Shown: positions 1-5,028 of the stretch, piece by piece | How positions within the stretch are numbered: the stretch's first letter is position 1 | Layout of the letters: each line of letters opens with the position of its first letter | From: Verrucomicrobiia bacterium | GTDB lineage: Bacteria > Verrucomicrobiota > Verrucomicrobiia > JABWAM01 | Direction: 5' to 3' | Length of the DNA stretch: 5,028 nucleotides | Assembly (NCBI GenBank): GCA_013360985.1 | Contig: JABWAM010000183.1 | Span: 1-5,028 of the forward strand | Translations under genes and position numbers: made by a program | The notes under the pieces: model-generated | What the model saw: the letters and a program-made list of their open reading frames with translations, nothing else | What the model was told of the DNA's origin: nothing | Database searches by the model: none

Positions 1-1
1 C

Positions 2-607
2 TGCTGGCGCTTCGACGCGTGGCCGGTGGTCGCCGTCGTCTTTTTGACCCACCTGGTCTTCGACTGGGTCAAGCCGCGTCTGAAGGGGCATCCGTTGAAG
101 TGGTACGCCGTGGACCAGATCGCCCACGTCGTGACGCTCGGTGTTTGCGCGGCGTGGATGGTGAAGAGCCTTCCGCTGGCGAGCATGCCGATTTCCGCCA
201 TCCTTCCGCCGAGCGCGCAAGTGATTCTCGCCGCGTATCTGACGATTCTCCGTCCGTTGACCATCGGGATGGGCCTTTTTCTCAAGCCGTGGCTCGATGA
301 ACTCGCCGCCGCCAACGGCGGCGCGCACGCGGGTTCCGAAGGACCGATCACCGGACTGACCCGATCGAGCGAGTGGATCGGCAACCTCGAACGACTTTTC
401 GTCCTGACGGCCGTATTGGCGCAGATCGAATATCTCGTCGCGGGCCTGCTCGTCGCCAAGGCGATCATGCGCGCGCCGGAGTTGTTCCGGAGCGAACAGC
501 GGCGGCGGGCGGACTACATCATCCTTGGGACGTTCGGCAGCGTGGGTCTCGCGTTTCTCGTGGGGGTCCTGGCGAATTTCGCGCTGGGGGCCTATAGCGG
601 CTCCTGA
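2..607 (+). CDS. DUF3307-type integral membrane protein, 5'-truncated by window edge
   Basis: This is the C-terminal part (201 visible residues) of a polytopic membrane protein whose function is not established. The frame is open to the left edge. A GTG at 26 could serve as a start, but the visible sequence opens inside a hydrophobic segment carrying HLVFDWVK (visible residues 17-24). In DUF3307 proteins I expect that motif to be the second His/Asp-containing helix, so the true start probably lies upstream. Other family-like signs are DQIAHVV (38-44) and a C-terminal block with ERLFVL (130-135), VAKAIMRAPELF (151-162) and ADYIILGT (170-177). Hydrophobic stretches fall near residues 7-22, 38-54, 70-98, 131-156 and 171-197, giving about five membrane segments. 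The gene ends in TGA at 605-607, directly touching the hemL stop on the other strand. The family call is from memory of motifs; no reaction or partner can be inferred. Confidence 0.8.
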   Translation, partial: CWRFDAWPVVAVVFLTHLVFDWVKPRLKGHPLKWYAVDQIAHVVTLGVCAAWMVKSLPLASMPISAILPPSAQVILAAYLTILRPLTIGMGLFLKPWLDELAAANGGAHAGSEGPITGLTRSSEWIGNLERLFVLTAVLAQIEYLVAGLLVAKAIMRAPELFRSEQRRRADYIILGTFGSVGLAFLVGVLANFALGAYSGS

Positions 608-1906
608 TCATAGCGCGCGGAAGGCTTTGTCCGCCGCGCGCAGCGTCGCTTCGATGTCCGCTTCCGTATGGGCGGCGCAGAGGAAGCCGGCTTCGAACTG
701 CGACGGCGCGAGATTGATGCCGCGGGCCAGCATCTCGGCGAACCAGCGTCCGAAGGCGGCGGTGTCGGAGAGTTTCGCGTCGGCGAGATTGCGCACCGGG
801 CCTTCGCGGAAGTATGCGCAAAACATCGAGCCGGCGCGCTGGACGCAGCAGGGGCGCTTCGCCCGCCGCGCGGCCTCGCGGAGGCCGGTTTCCAGCGCGG
901 CGCCCAGGCGTTCCATATGGGCATAGGGATCGGGCGTTCCGTCGGGAGGAGCGATCAGGCCGCGGAGGTTGGCGAGCCCCGCGGCGAGGGCGATCGGATT
1001 TCCTGAAAGCGTGCCCGCCTGGTAGACGGGCCCGAGCGGGGCGAGATGATCCATGATCTCCGCGCGACCGCCGAACGCACCGACGGGGAGGCCGCCTCCG
1101 ATCACTTTTCCGAGCGCCGTCAGATCGGGAGGGACTCCGGAGATCTGTTGCGCGCCGCCGGGGGCGACGCGGAAGCCGCTCATCACCTCGTCGAAAATGA
1201 GGAGCGCGCCGTGGGCCGAAGCCGTCTCGCGGAGAAACTCGAGCCAGCCCGCTTCCGGCAAATAGAGCCCGGCGTTGGCGGGGATCGGTTCGAGGATGAC
1301 GGCGGCGATCTCGCGTCCGGATTCGCGGAACGCGGCGCGGACGGCTTCGCGGTCGTTGAAGGGGAGGCTGATCGTGAGCGCGGCGAGGGCGACGGGGACG
1401 CCGGCGCTGTCGGGACGGCCGAACGTCAGCGCGCCCGAGCCCGCCGTGACGAGGAGAGAATCTCCGTGGCCGTGGTAGCAGCCTTCGAACTTCACGATCC
1501 GGTCGCGTCCCGTGAATCCGCGCGCGAGACGGACGCACGACATGGCGGCCTCCGTCCCGCTGTTGCACATGCGGAGCTTTTCCATCGAGGGGACGAACGC
1601 GCGGATCGTTTTGGCCATCTCGATTTCGAGAGGATGACAGGCGCCGAAGCTGAGTCCGTCCGGCAGTCGTTCCGAGACGGCGCGAAGGATGGAGGGATGG
1701 GCGTGGCCGAGGATGTTCGGCCCCCACGTGCAGACGTAATCAATGAAGGTGTTTCCGTCGACGTCCGTAAGGCGGGCGCCGTGCGCGCGTCGGACGAAGA
1801 AGGGTTGGCCGCCCACGGCGCGGAAGGCGCGCACGGGGGAGTTGACGCCGCCGGGCATCAGCCCGAGCGCTTCGGCGAAGAGGGCGCGGGAGGCCTCGCG
1901 GTTCAT
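608..1906 (-). CDS. hemL: Glutamate-1-semialdehyde 2,1-aminomutase (HemL)
   Basis: This PLP enzyme converts glutamate-1-semialdehyde to 5-aminolevulinate in the cytoplasm, the last step of the C5 route into haem and other tetrapyrroles. It has 432 residues, near the usual 425-430 for the family, and appears complete. The N-terminus reads MPGGVNSPVRAF (17-28). CNSGTEAAMS (114-123) is the phosphate-binding region, and FEGCYHGH (140-147) follows. FDEVMSGFRVA (238-248) holds the Asp (239) expected to contact the PLP ring nitrogen. LGKVIGGGLPVGA (265-277) holds the Schiff-base Lys267. AGTLSGNP (297-304) is also present. The ATG start (1904-1906) overlaps the yqeY stop in an ATGA arrangement. No Shine-Dalgarno sequence precedes it (the upstream bases read CTCCTT), so translational coupling to yqeY is likely. 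No hemA or other haem gene is seen nearby. The assignment is secure because all diagnostic motifs are present. Confidence 0.98.
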   Translation of the reverse strand: MNREASRALFAEALGLMPGGVNSPVRAFRAVGGQPFFVRRAHGARLTDVDGNTFIDYVCTWGPNILGHAHPSILRAVSERLPDGLSFGACHPLEIEMAKTIRAFVPSMEKLRMCNSGTEAAMSCVRLARGFTGRDRIVKFEGCYHGHGDSLLVTAGSGALTFGRPDSAGVPVALAALTISLPFNDREAVRAAFRESGREIAAVILEPIPANAGLYLPEAGWLEFLRETASAHGALLIFDEVMSGFRVAPGGAQQISGVPPDLTALGKVIGGGLPVGAFGGRAEIMDHLAPLGPVYQAGTLSGNPIALAAGLANLRGLIAPPDGTPDPYAHMERLGAALETGLREAARRAKRPCCVQRAGSMFCAYFREGPVRNLADAKLSDTAAFGRWFAEMLARGINLAPSQFEAGFLCAAHTEADIEATLRAADKAFRAL

Positions 1907-2358
1907 CCGACGCCAAGGAGGCGAAGGGCGACCGCGTTGATGCTCCGTCCATCGGCGCGGCCGGCGGCCTTCGCGAGCGCGGCCTTCATCACGACGCCGA
2001 TCTGGTTTTTCGAGGTGGCGCCCGTTTCCGCGATGGCGGCGCGGACGAGGGCTTCCATCTCTTCGGGAGTCAACGCCTGCGGGAGATAGGCTTTGAGCAG
2101 GGCGAGTTCGCGTTCCTCCTTGGCGAGGAGATCGCCGCGGCCCGCGGCGCGATAGCTCTCGATCGAATCCAACCGTTGCTTGATCTGCTTTTGAACGACT
2201 CCGAGGAAATCGGCTTCCGAGAGCGCGTCGAGGCGTTTCTCGATTTGATGGTATTTAAGCGCGCTTTTGAGGAGGCGGAGGAGGGCGACGCGGGCGGTAT
2301 CGCGGGCGATCATGGCGGCCTTGATTTCGGCGTCGAGACGTTCGAGGGGGAGAGGCAT
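1903..2358 (-). CDS. yqeY: YqeY-family protein (GatB/YqeY domain)
   Basis: This is a small cytoplasmic helical protein of 151 residues, the usual length of stand-alone YqeY proteins. The fold is related to the C-terminal tRNA-binding tail of GatB, a subunit of the amidotransferase that converts Glu-tRNA(Gln) to Gln-tRNA(Gln). Its own biochemical role is not established. Family-like signs are the N-terminal LERLDAEIKAAM (5-16), LLRLLKSALK (26-35), KQIKQRLDSIESYRAAGR (57-74), ELALLKAYLPQ (84-94) and the C-terminal GRADGRSIN (133-141). The ATG start gives the expected N-terminus, and no Shine-Dalgarno sequence lies upstream (the bases there are C-rich). The stop overlaps the hemL start by 4 nt, so the two are almost certainly cotranscribed. 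A 66-nt gap separates it from the upstream UVR-motif gene. Confidence 0.95.
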   Translation of the reverse strand: MPLPLERLDAEIKAAMIARDTARVALLRLLKSALKYHQIEKRLDALSEADFLGVVQKQIKQRLDSIESYRAAGRGDLLAKEERELALLKAYLPQALTPEEMEALVRAAIAETGATSKNQIGVVMKAALAKAAGRADGRSINAVALRLLGVG

Positions 2359-2424
2359 AGGGGGCGGCGAAGGGTTTGGCGGAGGCCGTTCCCGAGTTGA
2401 ATTCGGGATCGGCAGCCGAATTTT
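2359..2424. other. Short intergenic gap with two small dyads
   Basis: This 66-nt gap lies between the UVR-motif gene and yqeY, both on the minus strand. It holds a dyad CCCGA/TCGGG with a 7-nt loop (2391-2407) and a tighter TCGG-CAG-CCGA dyad (2409-2419). Read on the minus strand, neither is followed by a T-tract, so neither looks like an intrinsic terminator for the operon. The second dyad is followed by ATTTT on the plus strand, where no gene needs ending. I see no convincing promoter. Read-through from the UVR gene into yqeY is the simplest reading. Confidence 0.5.
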
Positions 2425-3171
2425 CTATTCGAGTTCCTTGAGCGCGTCGCGAAGGCGAGCGGCCTTCTCGTAGTCTTCGGTTTCAACGGCTTCGTGAAGC
2501 TGGCGCTGGAGTTTTTCGCGCGGAGTGAGCGGGCGTTCGCGTTTGATCTCGTCGAGCCATTTCTGGAGAAAGCCGATTTCGCTGCAGTTCTCGACGACCT
2601 CGGACGGGGCGCGATCTTCAAGGAAGCTCCGGATCTCTCCGAGGCCTTCCTCGATGAGACGGATCGCCTCGTCGTATTCCTCCTTTTGGAGCGCAAGCAT
2701 GGCGCGCGCGCGGGAGCGCATCATGAGCACGTAGGGACGGAACTGTTGAAACATCATCCCAAGTTCGCCCTTGTTCGCGTGTTTCTCGACGAAGTCGAAG
2801 AGGCGCAGGTTGCGCTCCGTATCGCGGGCGACCTCGGCGAATCGCTGGAGTTGAAAGCAGGCGAGGTAGCGGTGGTAGTACTGCACGCCTTCCTGCTGGA
2901 GACGCACGCAGTCTTCGGGGGTGAGGCGGAAGGCCTCCGGTTTTCCTTCGCGCTCGGCGCGGGCCGCAAGGCGCTCGAAATGTTCGAGGAGCGATTCGCA
3001 GCCCATCGGGCGCAGGCCGTCGGGCCGTCCCGCAAGCTCCATCTGAAGGATGCCCAGGTCCACGCGGAGTTGGATGCGGGGTTCGCCGTCGGAGCCGGTC
3101 GCCTCGCGCGCCTGCACGACGCCCGGTTCATAAGGCCACTCCTTGAGCAGTTTGTCGTATTCGTTGGTCAT
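2425..3171 (-). CDS. UVR-motif protein with helical-repeat-like core
   Basis: This is a predicted soluble protein of 248 residues. The C-terminus (about 219-248) is a clear UvrB/UvrC (UVR) interaction motif: REKLQRQLHEAVETEDYEKA followed by ARLRDALKEL. In UvrB and UvrC this helical hairpin mediates protein-protein contact, but no nuclease or helicase domain is present here, so a repair role cannot be assumed. The N-terminus has a distinctive block, EWPYEPG (11-17), IQLRVDLGILQMELAGRPDG (33-52) and GCESLLEHFERL (57-68), that I recall from uncharacterised proteins of the PVC group. The middle is alpha-helical and resembles TPR-type repeats, with QQEGVQYYHRYLACFQLQRF (92-111) and LQKEEYDEAIRLIEEGLGEI (161-180). 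The ATG at 3171 was chosen because it begins the conserved block. The frame stays open to 3507, but that would overlap the upstream gene by about 330 nt in non-protein-like sequence. The start lies 5 nt after the DUF3299 gene stop. Confidence 0.9.
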   Translation of the reverse strand: MTNEYDKLLKEWPYEPGVVQAREATGSDGEPRIQLRVDLGILQMELAGRPDGLRPMGCESLLEHFERLAARAEREGKPEAFRLTPEDCVRLQQEGVQYYHRYLACFQLQRFAEVARDTERNLRLFDFVEKHANKGELGMMFQQFRPYVLMMRSRARAMLALQKEEYDEAIRLIEEGLGEIRSFLEDRAPSEVVENCSEIGFLQKWLDEIKRERPLTPREKLQRQLHEAVETEDYEKAARLRDALKELE

Positions 3172-3176
3172 CGCGT

Positions 3177-3761
3177 TTATCGCACCACCACCTGGTCGCC
3201 CAGGAGGCGGTACACGCTGACCAGATAGCCTTCTTCGCGCGTTTCGCCAACCGAGAAAATGCCCGTCACGCGGACGGGCTCGGGATAGAAGGAGACGACC
3301 TTGCCCGGCGCCATCGTGACGGCGACGACATGGTTCACGGCGGGAGTTTGTCCGAAGCAGCAGCTCCAAAGAGACTGAACGACGATGAAGCGCGTAAGGT
3401 TCTGGGGTTCGTTGAGGGGCATCATGAACCCGATGATCTCGACGCGTTTGCCGTCGAGCGCGCGGACTTTCTCGGGGATCGGCGTTTTGCCCTCGTCGTA
3501 TTTCCATCCGCCGAGCAGGTTGAACTTGACCTTGAGAGGCGGAGGCAGAGGCATCGCGGGGCGCGGATGCGCGGCGCCTTCAGGGGCTGGAGCTTCCCGA
3601 ACGAGGACGGCGCCCGGTTTGGCGCTTCCCGGTTTTCTTCCGAGGAGCAGCGCGGGCACGCTCTGGCCGAGGAAGAAGAAACGGCCCGCCACGCCGGCGC
3701 CCATCACGATCAGCAGAGCGAAGATGAGGCGAGCGAGGCGTCGGCGTCGGGCGGGGGTCAT
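3177..3761 (-). CDS. DUF3299-type membrane-anchored protein
   Basis: This protein of 194 residues has no assigned function. An Arg-rich start (residues 5-11) followed by a hydrophobic stretch (12-32) predicts a single N-terminal membrane anchor or uncleaved signal, with the rest facing outward. A Pro/Ala-rich linker (about 43-76) leads to a globular domain. That domain carries IPEKVRALDGKRVEIIGFMM (95-114), FIVVQSLWSCCFGQTPAVNH (125-144) and VRVTGIFSVGE (163-173). The LDGKRVxIxGFMxPL pattern and the later Cys-containing loop match DUF3299 as I remember it. The adjacent Cys134-Cys135 pair in CCFGQTP could bind metal or form a disulfide, but that is inference. The ATG overlaps the accA stop by 4 nt (ATGA) with no Shine-Dalgarno sequence, suggesting coupling to accA. 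The UVR gene follows after 5 nt. Confidence 0.85.
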   Translation of the reverse strand: MTPARRRRLARLIFALLIVMGAGVAGRFFFLGQSVPALLLGRKPGSAKPGAVLVREAPAPEGAAHPRPAMPLPPPLKVKFNLLGGWKYDEGKTPIPEKVRALDGKRVEIIGFMMPLNEPQNLTRFIVVQSLWSCCFGQTPAVNHVVAVTMAPGKVVSFYPEPVRVTGIFSVGETREEGYLVSVYRLLGDQVVVR

Positions 3762-4786
3762 CGTTGGGAGACCGACGCGGCGGTCTTGCCGCGGCGCGCG
3801 CGCGCGCGCCGCGTCGGAGGCGCCTGCAAGACGCCGATGGAGCGGTAGCGGCGATAACGCGATTCCAGCAGGCGCGAGATTGGCTGGCGCGCGAGCGCGG
3901 CGAGGTGTTTCGCGAGCAGCATCTTGAGGTCGCGCGCGACGCCTTCCACGTCGTGGTGCGCGCCTCCCAGCGGTTCGGGAACGATCTCATCCACGAGTTT
4001 TGCGCGGAGCAGATCGCGCGCGGAGCAGCAGAGCGCCTCCGCGGCCGCCGGCGCGTGCGCGCGGTCTTTCCAGAGGATCGCGGCGCAACCTTCAGGCGAG
4101 ATCACGGAATACCAGGCGTTTTCGAGCATCAGGACGCGGTCGGCGACGCCGATGCCGAGCGCTCCGCCGCTGCCGCCCTCGCCGATGACGGCGGCGACGA
4201 TCGGCACGCGAAGAGAGAACATCTCGCGAAGGTTCACCGCGATCGCTTCGGCGACGTGGCGCTCCTCGGCCTCCACGCCGGGATAGGCGCCCGGCGTGTC
4301 GATGAAACAGAGGATCGGCAGATCGAACCGGTCGGCCATGCGCATGAGGCGCAACGCCTTGCGATAGCCCTCGGGATGCGCCATGCCGAAGTTGCGCAGC
4401 AGGTTTTCCTTGGTGTCGTGTCCTTTCTGTTGCCCAATCGCCATGACGCGCCACGGGGCTTTGCCGTCGTGAAAGGTCGCGAATCCTCCGATGAGCGCCT
4501 GATCGTCCGCATGGATGCGGTCTCCGTGAAGCTCGGTGAAGTCCGTGAAAAGGCGCGCGGCGTAGTCGAGGAAGTAGGGGCGCCGCGGATGGCGAGAAAT
4601 CTGAACGCGCTGCCAGGCGGTGAGATTGGAATAAATCTGTCGCCGTTCGGCCGCGAGGCGGCGTTCGAGCACGGCGATTTCACCCGTAAGGTCCAGCTTG
4701 TTCGCTTTCGCGCGCGCGCGCATCTCCTCGATGTGGCGTTCCATTTCCGCCAAGGGGCGTTCGAATTCGAGCGGGAAAGTCTTCAT
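3758..4786 (-). CDS. accA: Acetyl-CoA carboxylase carboxyltransferase subunit alpha (AccA)
   Basis: AccA pairs with AccD to move the carboxyl group from carboxybiotin on AccB to acetyl-CoA, giving malonyl-CoA, the committed step of cytoplasmic fatty acid synthesis. The 342-residue product shows the family's helical N-terminus (LEFERPLAEMERHIEEMR, 6-23), ISRHPRRPYFLDY (63-75), FTELHGDRIHADD (83-95), GQQKGHDTKENLLRNFGMAH (118-137), FIDTPGAYPGVEAEERHVAE (161-180), GEGGSGGALGIGVADRVLML (202-221) and VISPEGCAAILWKD (228-241). The last two regions form the crotonase-type oxyanion and CoA site. The family core ends near RYRRYRSIGVLQ (310-321). A basic tail of 21 residues follows, making it longer than E. 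coli AccA (319). I prefer the ATG at 4786 (MKTFPLEFE) over an in-frame GTG at 4795 because it matches the usual N-terminus. Neither has a Shine-Dalgarno sequence. No accD is in the window. Confidence 0.97.
   Translation of the reverse strand: MKTFPLEFERPLAEMERHIEEMRARAKANKLDLTGEIAVLERRLAAERRQIYSNLTAWQRVQISRHPRRPYFLDYAARLFTDFTELHGDRIHADDQALIGGFATFHDGKAPWRVMAIGQQKGHDTKENLLRNFGMAHPEGYRKALRLMRMADRFDLPILCFIDTPGAYPGVEAEERHVAEAIAVNLREMFSLRVPIVAAVIGEGGSGGALGIGVADRVLMLENAWYSVISPEGCAAILWKDRAHAPAAAEALCCSARDLLRAKLVDEIVPEPLGGAHHDVEGVARDLKMLLAKHLAALARQPISRLLESRYRRYRSIGVLQAPPTRRARARRGKTAASVSQR
3794..3809. repeat. Alternating GC dinucleotide tract (16 nt) in the 3' end of accA
   Basis: An uninterrupted run of eight GC dinucleotides lies inside the accA coding region and encodes Arg-Ala alternation in the basic C-terminal tail. 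Alternating purine-pyrimidine GC tracts can adopt Z-form DNA under negative supercoiling and are prone to slippage. Whether this happens here is unknown. Confidence 0.7.
4709..4721. repeat. Alternating CG tract (13 nt) in the 5' part of accA
   Basis: A 13-nt alternating C/G run near the start of accA encodes Arg-Ala-Arg-Ala (residues 23-26) in the N-terminal helix. It is the second of three such tracts in or next to this gene. It may simply reflect GC-rich Arg/Ala codons. Confidence 0.6.
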
Positions 4787-4802
4787 CCATCGCACAGGTT
4801 AT

Positions 4803-4816
4803 CGCGCGCGCGCGCG
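4803..4816. repeat. Alternating CG tract (seven CG units) in the accA leader
   Basis: Seven consecutive CG dinucleotides lie 17 nt upstream of the preferred accA ATG. They would fall in the mRNA leader if transcription starts near the CATAAAT element. The run could form Z-DNA, or a self-complementary stretch in the transcript close to the start codon, and so affect initiation. That is inference only. Confidence 0.65.
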
Positions 4817-4827
4817 TCCGCAAACCC

Positions 4828-4852
4828 ATTTATGCGCCCGCCGAACGTTCGG
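4828..4852 (-). promoter_or_regulatory. Possible accA promoter element and operator-like palindrome
   Basis: On the minus strand, CATAAA (4834-4829) matches four of six positions of the TATAAT -10 consensus in otherwise very GC-rich DNA. Just upstream lies the perfect 12-bp palindrome CCGAACGTTCGG (4841-4852). A regulator bound there would sit in the -10/-35 spacer. The expected -35 position reads ATCCCC, which does not resemble TTGACA, so the promoter call is weak. The palindrome itself is certain; its role is not. Confidence 0.25.
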
Positions 4853-5028
4853 GGGATCGCCGCTCCACCGTCCGTCGTCCGCCGCGCGCTTCCCAAATCC
4901 ATGGATCAGCTCGATTTTCAGAGAGCAACCCTCATCATCCATGGAGGATCGGAGAGGTGGGTCGTGTCGAGATTCCAGACTCCCCACAAGAAGGGTGTGA
5001 CGGCTCGGCCGGCGGCCTCGCCCTACCT

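Larger units (their letters stand above)
4787..5028. other. accA upstream region, no confident gene
   Basis: This stretch of about 240 nt lies upstream of accA and runs to the window edge. Next to accA it holds a CG-alternating run (4803-4816), a CATAAAT element (4828-4834, minus strand) and a perfect 12-bp palindrome (4841-4852). Further out, ATCCATGGA occurs twice (4897-4905 and 4937-4945). The first copy is part of the 10-bp palindrome ATCCATGGAT. A minus-strand frame is open from the window edge to a TAA at 4799-4801, but the product resembles nothing I recognise. I read the region as a promoter-bearing leader with an unresolved small ORF. Confidence 0.45.

Noticed and set aside
307..323. 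Strong 7-bp GC hairpin with AAC loop
   Set aside because: It lies inside the DUF3307 coding region in an Ala/Gly loop and has no T-tract, so it does not look like a terminator.
26..607. GTG at 26 as the true start of the DUF3307 gene
   Set aside because: The frame is open further upstream, and this start would cut into a membrane helix and omit the family's N-terminal region. A 5'-truncated gene is more likely.
519..1727. Long minus-strand open frame (402 codons) over hemL
   Set aside because: It is a shadow of hemL in another frame. The product is dominated by Arg, Pro and Ser with no domain, while the overlapping frame carries every HemL motif.
1046..2089. Long plus-strand open frame (347 codons) antisense to hemL and yqeY
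   Set aside because: High GC content removes stop codons on the opposite strand. The product is low-complexity (Ala, Gly, Arg, Glu, Asp) and crosses two well-supported genes.
2391..2424. Intrinsic terminator between the UVR gene and yqeY
   Set aside because: The two dyads are short (4-5 bp stems) and neither is followed by a T-run on the minus strand.
2494..3228. Plus-strand open frame (244 codons) antisense to the UVR-motif gene
   Set aside because: It looks fairly protein-like because it is the exact antisense of a helical, Leu/Glu-rich gene. The minus frame has the UVR motif and fits the operon; the plus frame has no recognisable domain.
3172..3507. Upstream extension of the UVR-motif gene to 3507
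   Set aside because: It would overlap the DUF3299 gene by about 330 nt. The added residues are Arg/Pro-rich without helical-repeat character, and the ATG at 3171 begins the conserved block.
4897..4945. Repeated ATCCATGGA as a mobile-element or attachment-site signature
   Set aside because: Only two 9-nt copies 40 bp apart are seen, with no flanking inverted repeats, transposase or integrase. Chance is sufficient.
4965..5000. tRNA-like T-arm in GTGTCGAGATTCCAGACTCC
   Set aside because: No GTTCGAATC consensus, acceptor stem, anticodon arm or CCA-like end could be fitted on either strand.

Overview
The window is GC-rich bacterial DNA, almost fully coding, with short or no intergenic gaps. It holds six convincing protein-coding genes and no RNA gene, mobile element or CRISPR array that I can see. 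Five genes lie head to tail on the minus strand, read from right to left: accA, a DUF3299-type membrane-anchored protein, a UVR-motif helical protein, a yqeY homologue and hemL. A sixth gene, a DUF3307-type membrane protein, is on the plus strand at the left edge and lacks its 5' end.

Organism: hemL means haem is made by the C5 (glutamyl-tRNA) route, which argues against Alphaproteobacteria. The UVR protein, with its conserved N-terminal block, and the DUF3299 protein with a CCFG motif look like families I associate with the PVC group (Planctomycetota, Verrucomicrobiota, Lentisphaerota and relatives). This placement is inference from remembered family features, not from a search. None of the five minus-strand starts has a clear Shine-Dalgarno sequence.

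Layout: 1-607 is the 3' part of the DUF3307 gene (+). 608-1906 is hemL (-), whose stop codon directly abuts that of the DUF3307 gene. 1903-2358 is yqeY (-), overlapping hemL by 4 nt. 2359-2424 is a short gap with two small dyads but no convincing terminator. 2425-3171 is the UVR-motif protein (-). 3177-3761 is the DUF3299 protein (-). 3758-4786 is accA (-), overlapping the DUF3299 gene by 4 nt. 4787-5028 is the accA leader or intergenic region, with a CG-alternating tract, a 12-bp palindrome, a weak -10-like element and a doubtful open frame.

Functionally the minus-strand set looks like a housekeeping transcription unit. It joins fatty acid synthesis (AccA), tetrapyrrole synthesis (HemL), a tRNA amidotransferase-related protein (YqeY) and two poorly characterised proteins. 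The 4-nt overlaps and the 5-nt gap suggest translational coupling. I do not see a novel defence, mobile or biosynthetic system. The points most worth following are the uncharacterised UVR and DUF3299 proteins, the lack of Shine-Dalgarno sequences, and the abutting convergent stop codons.
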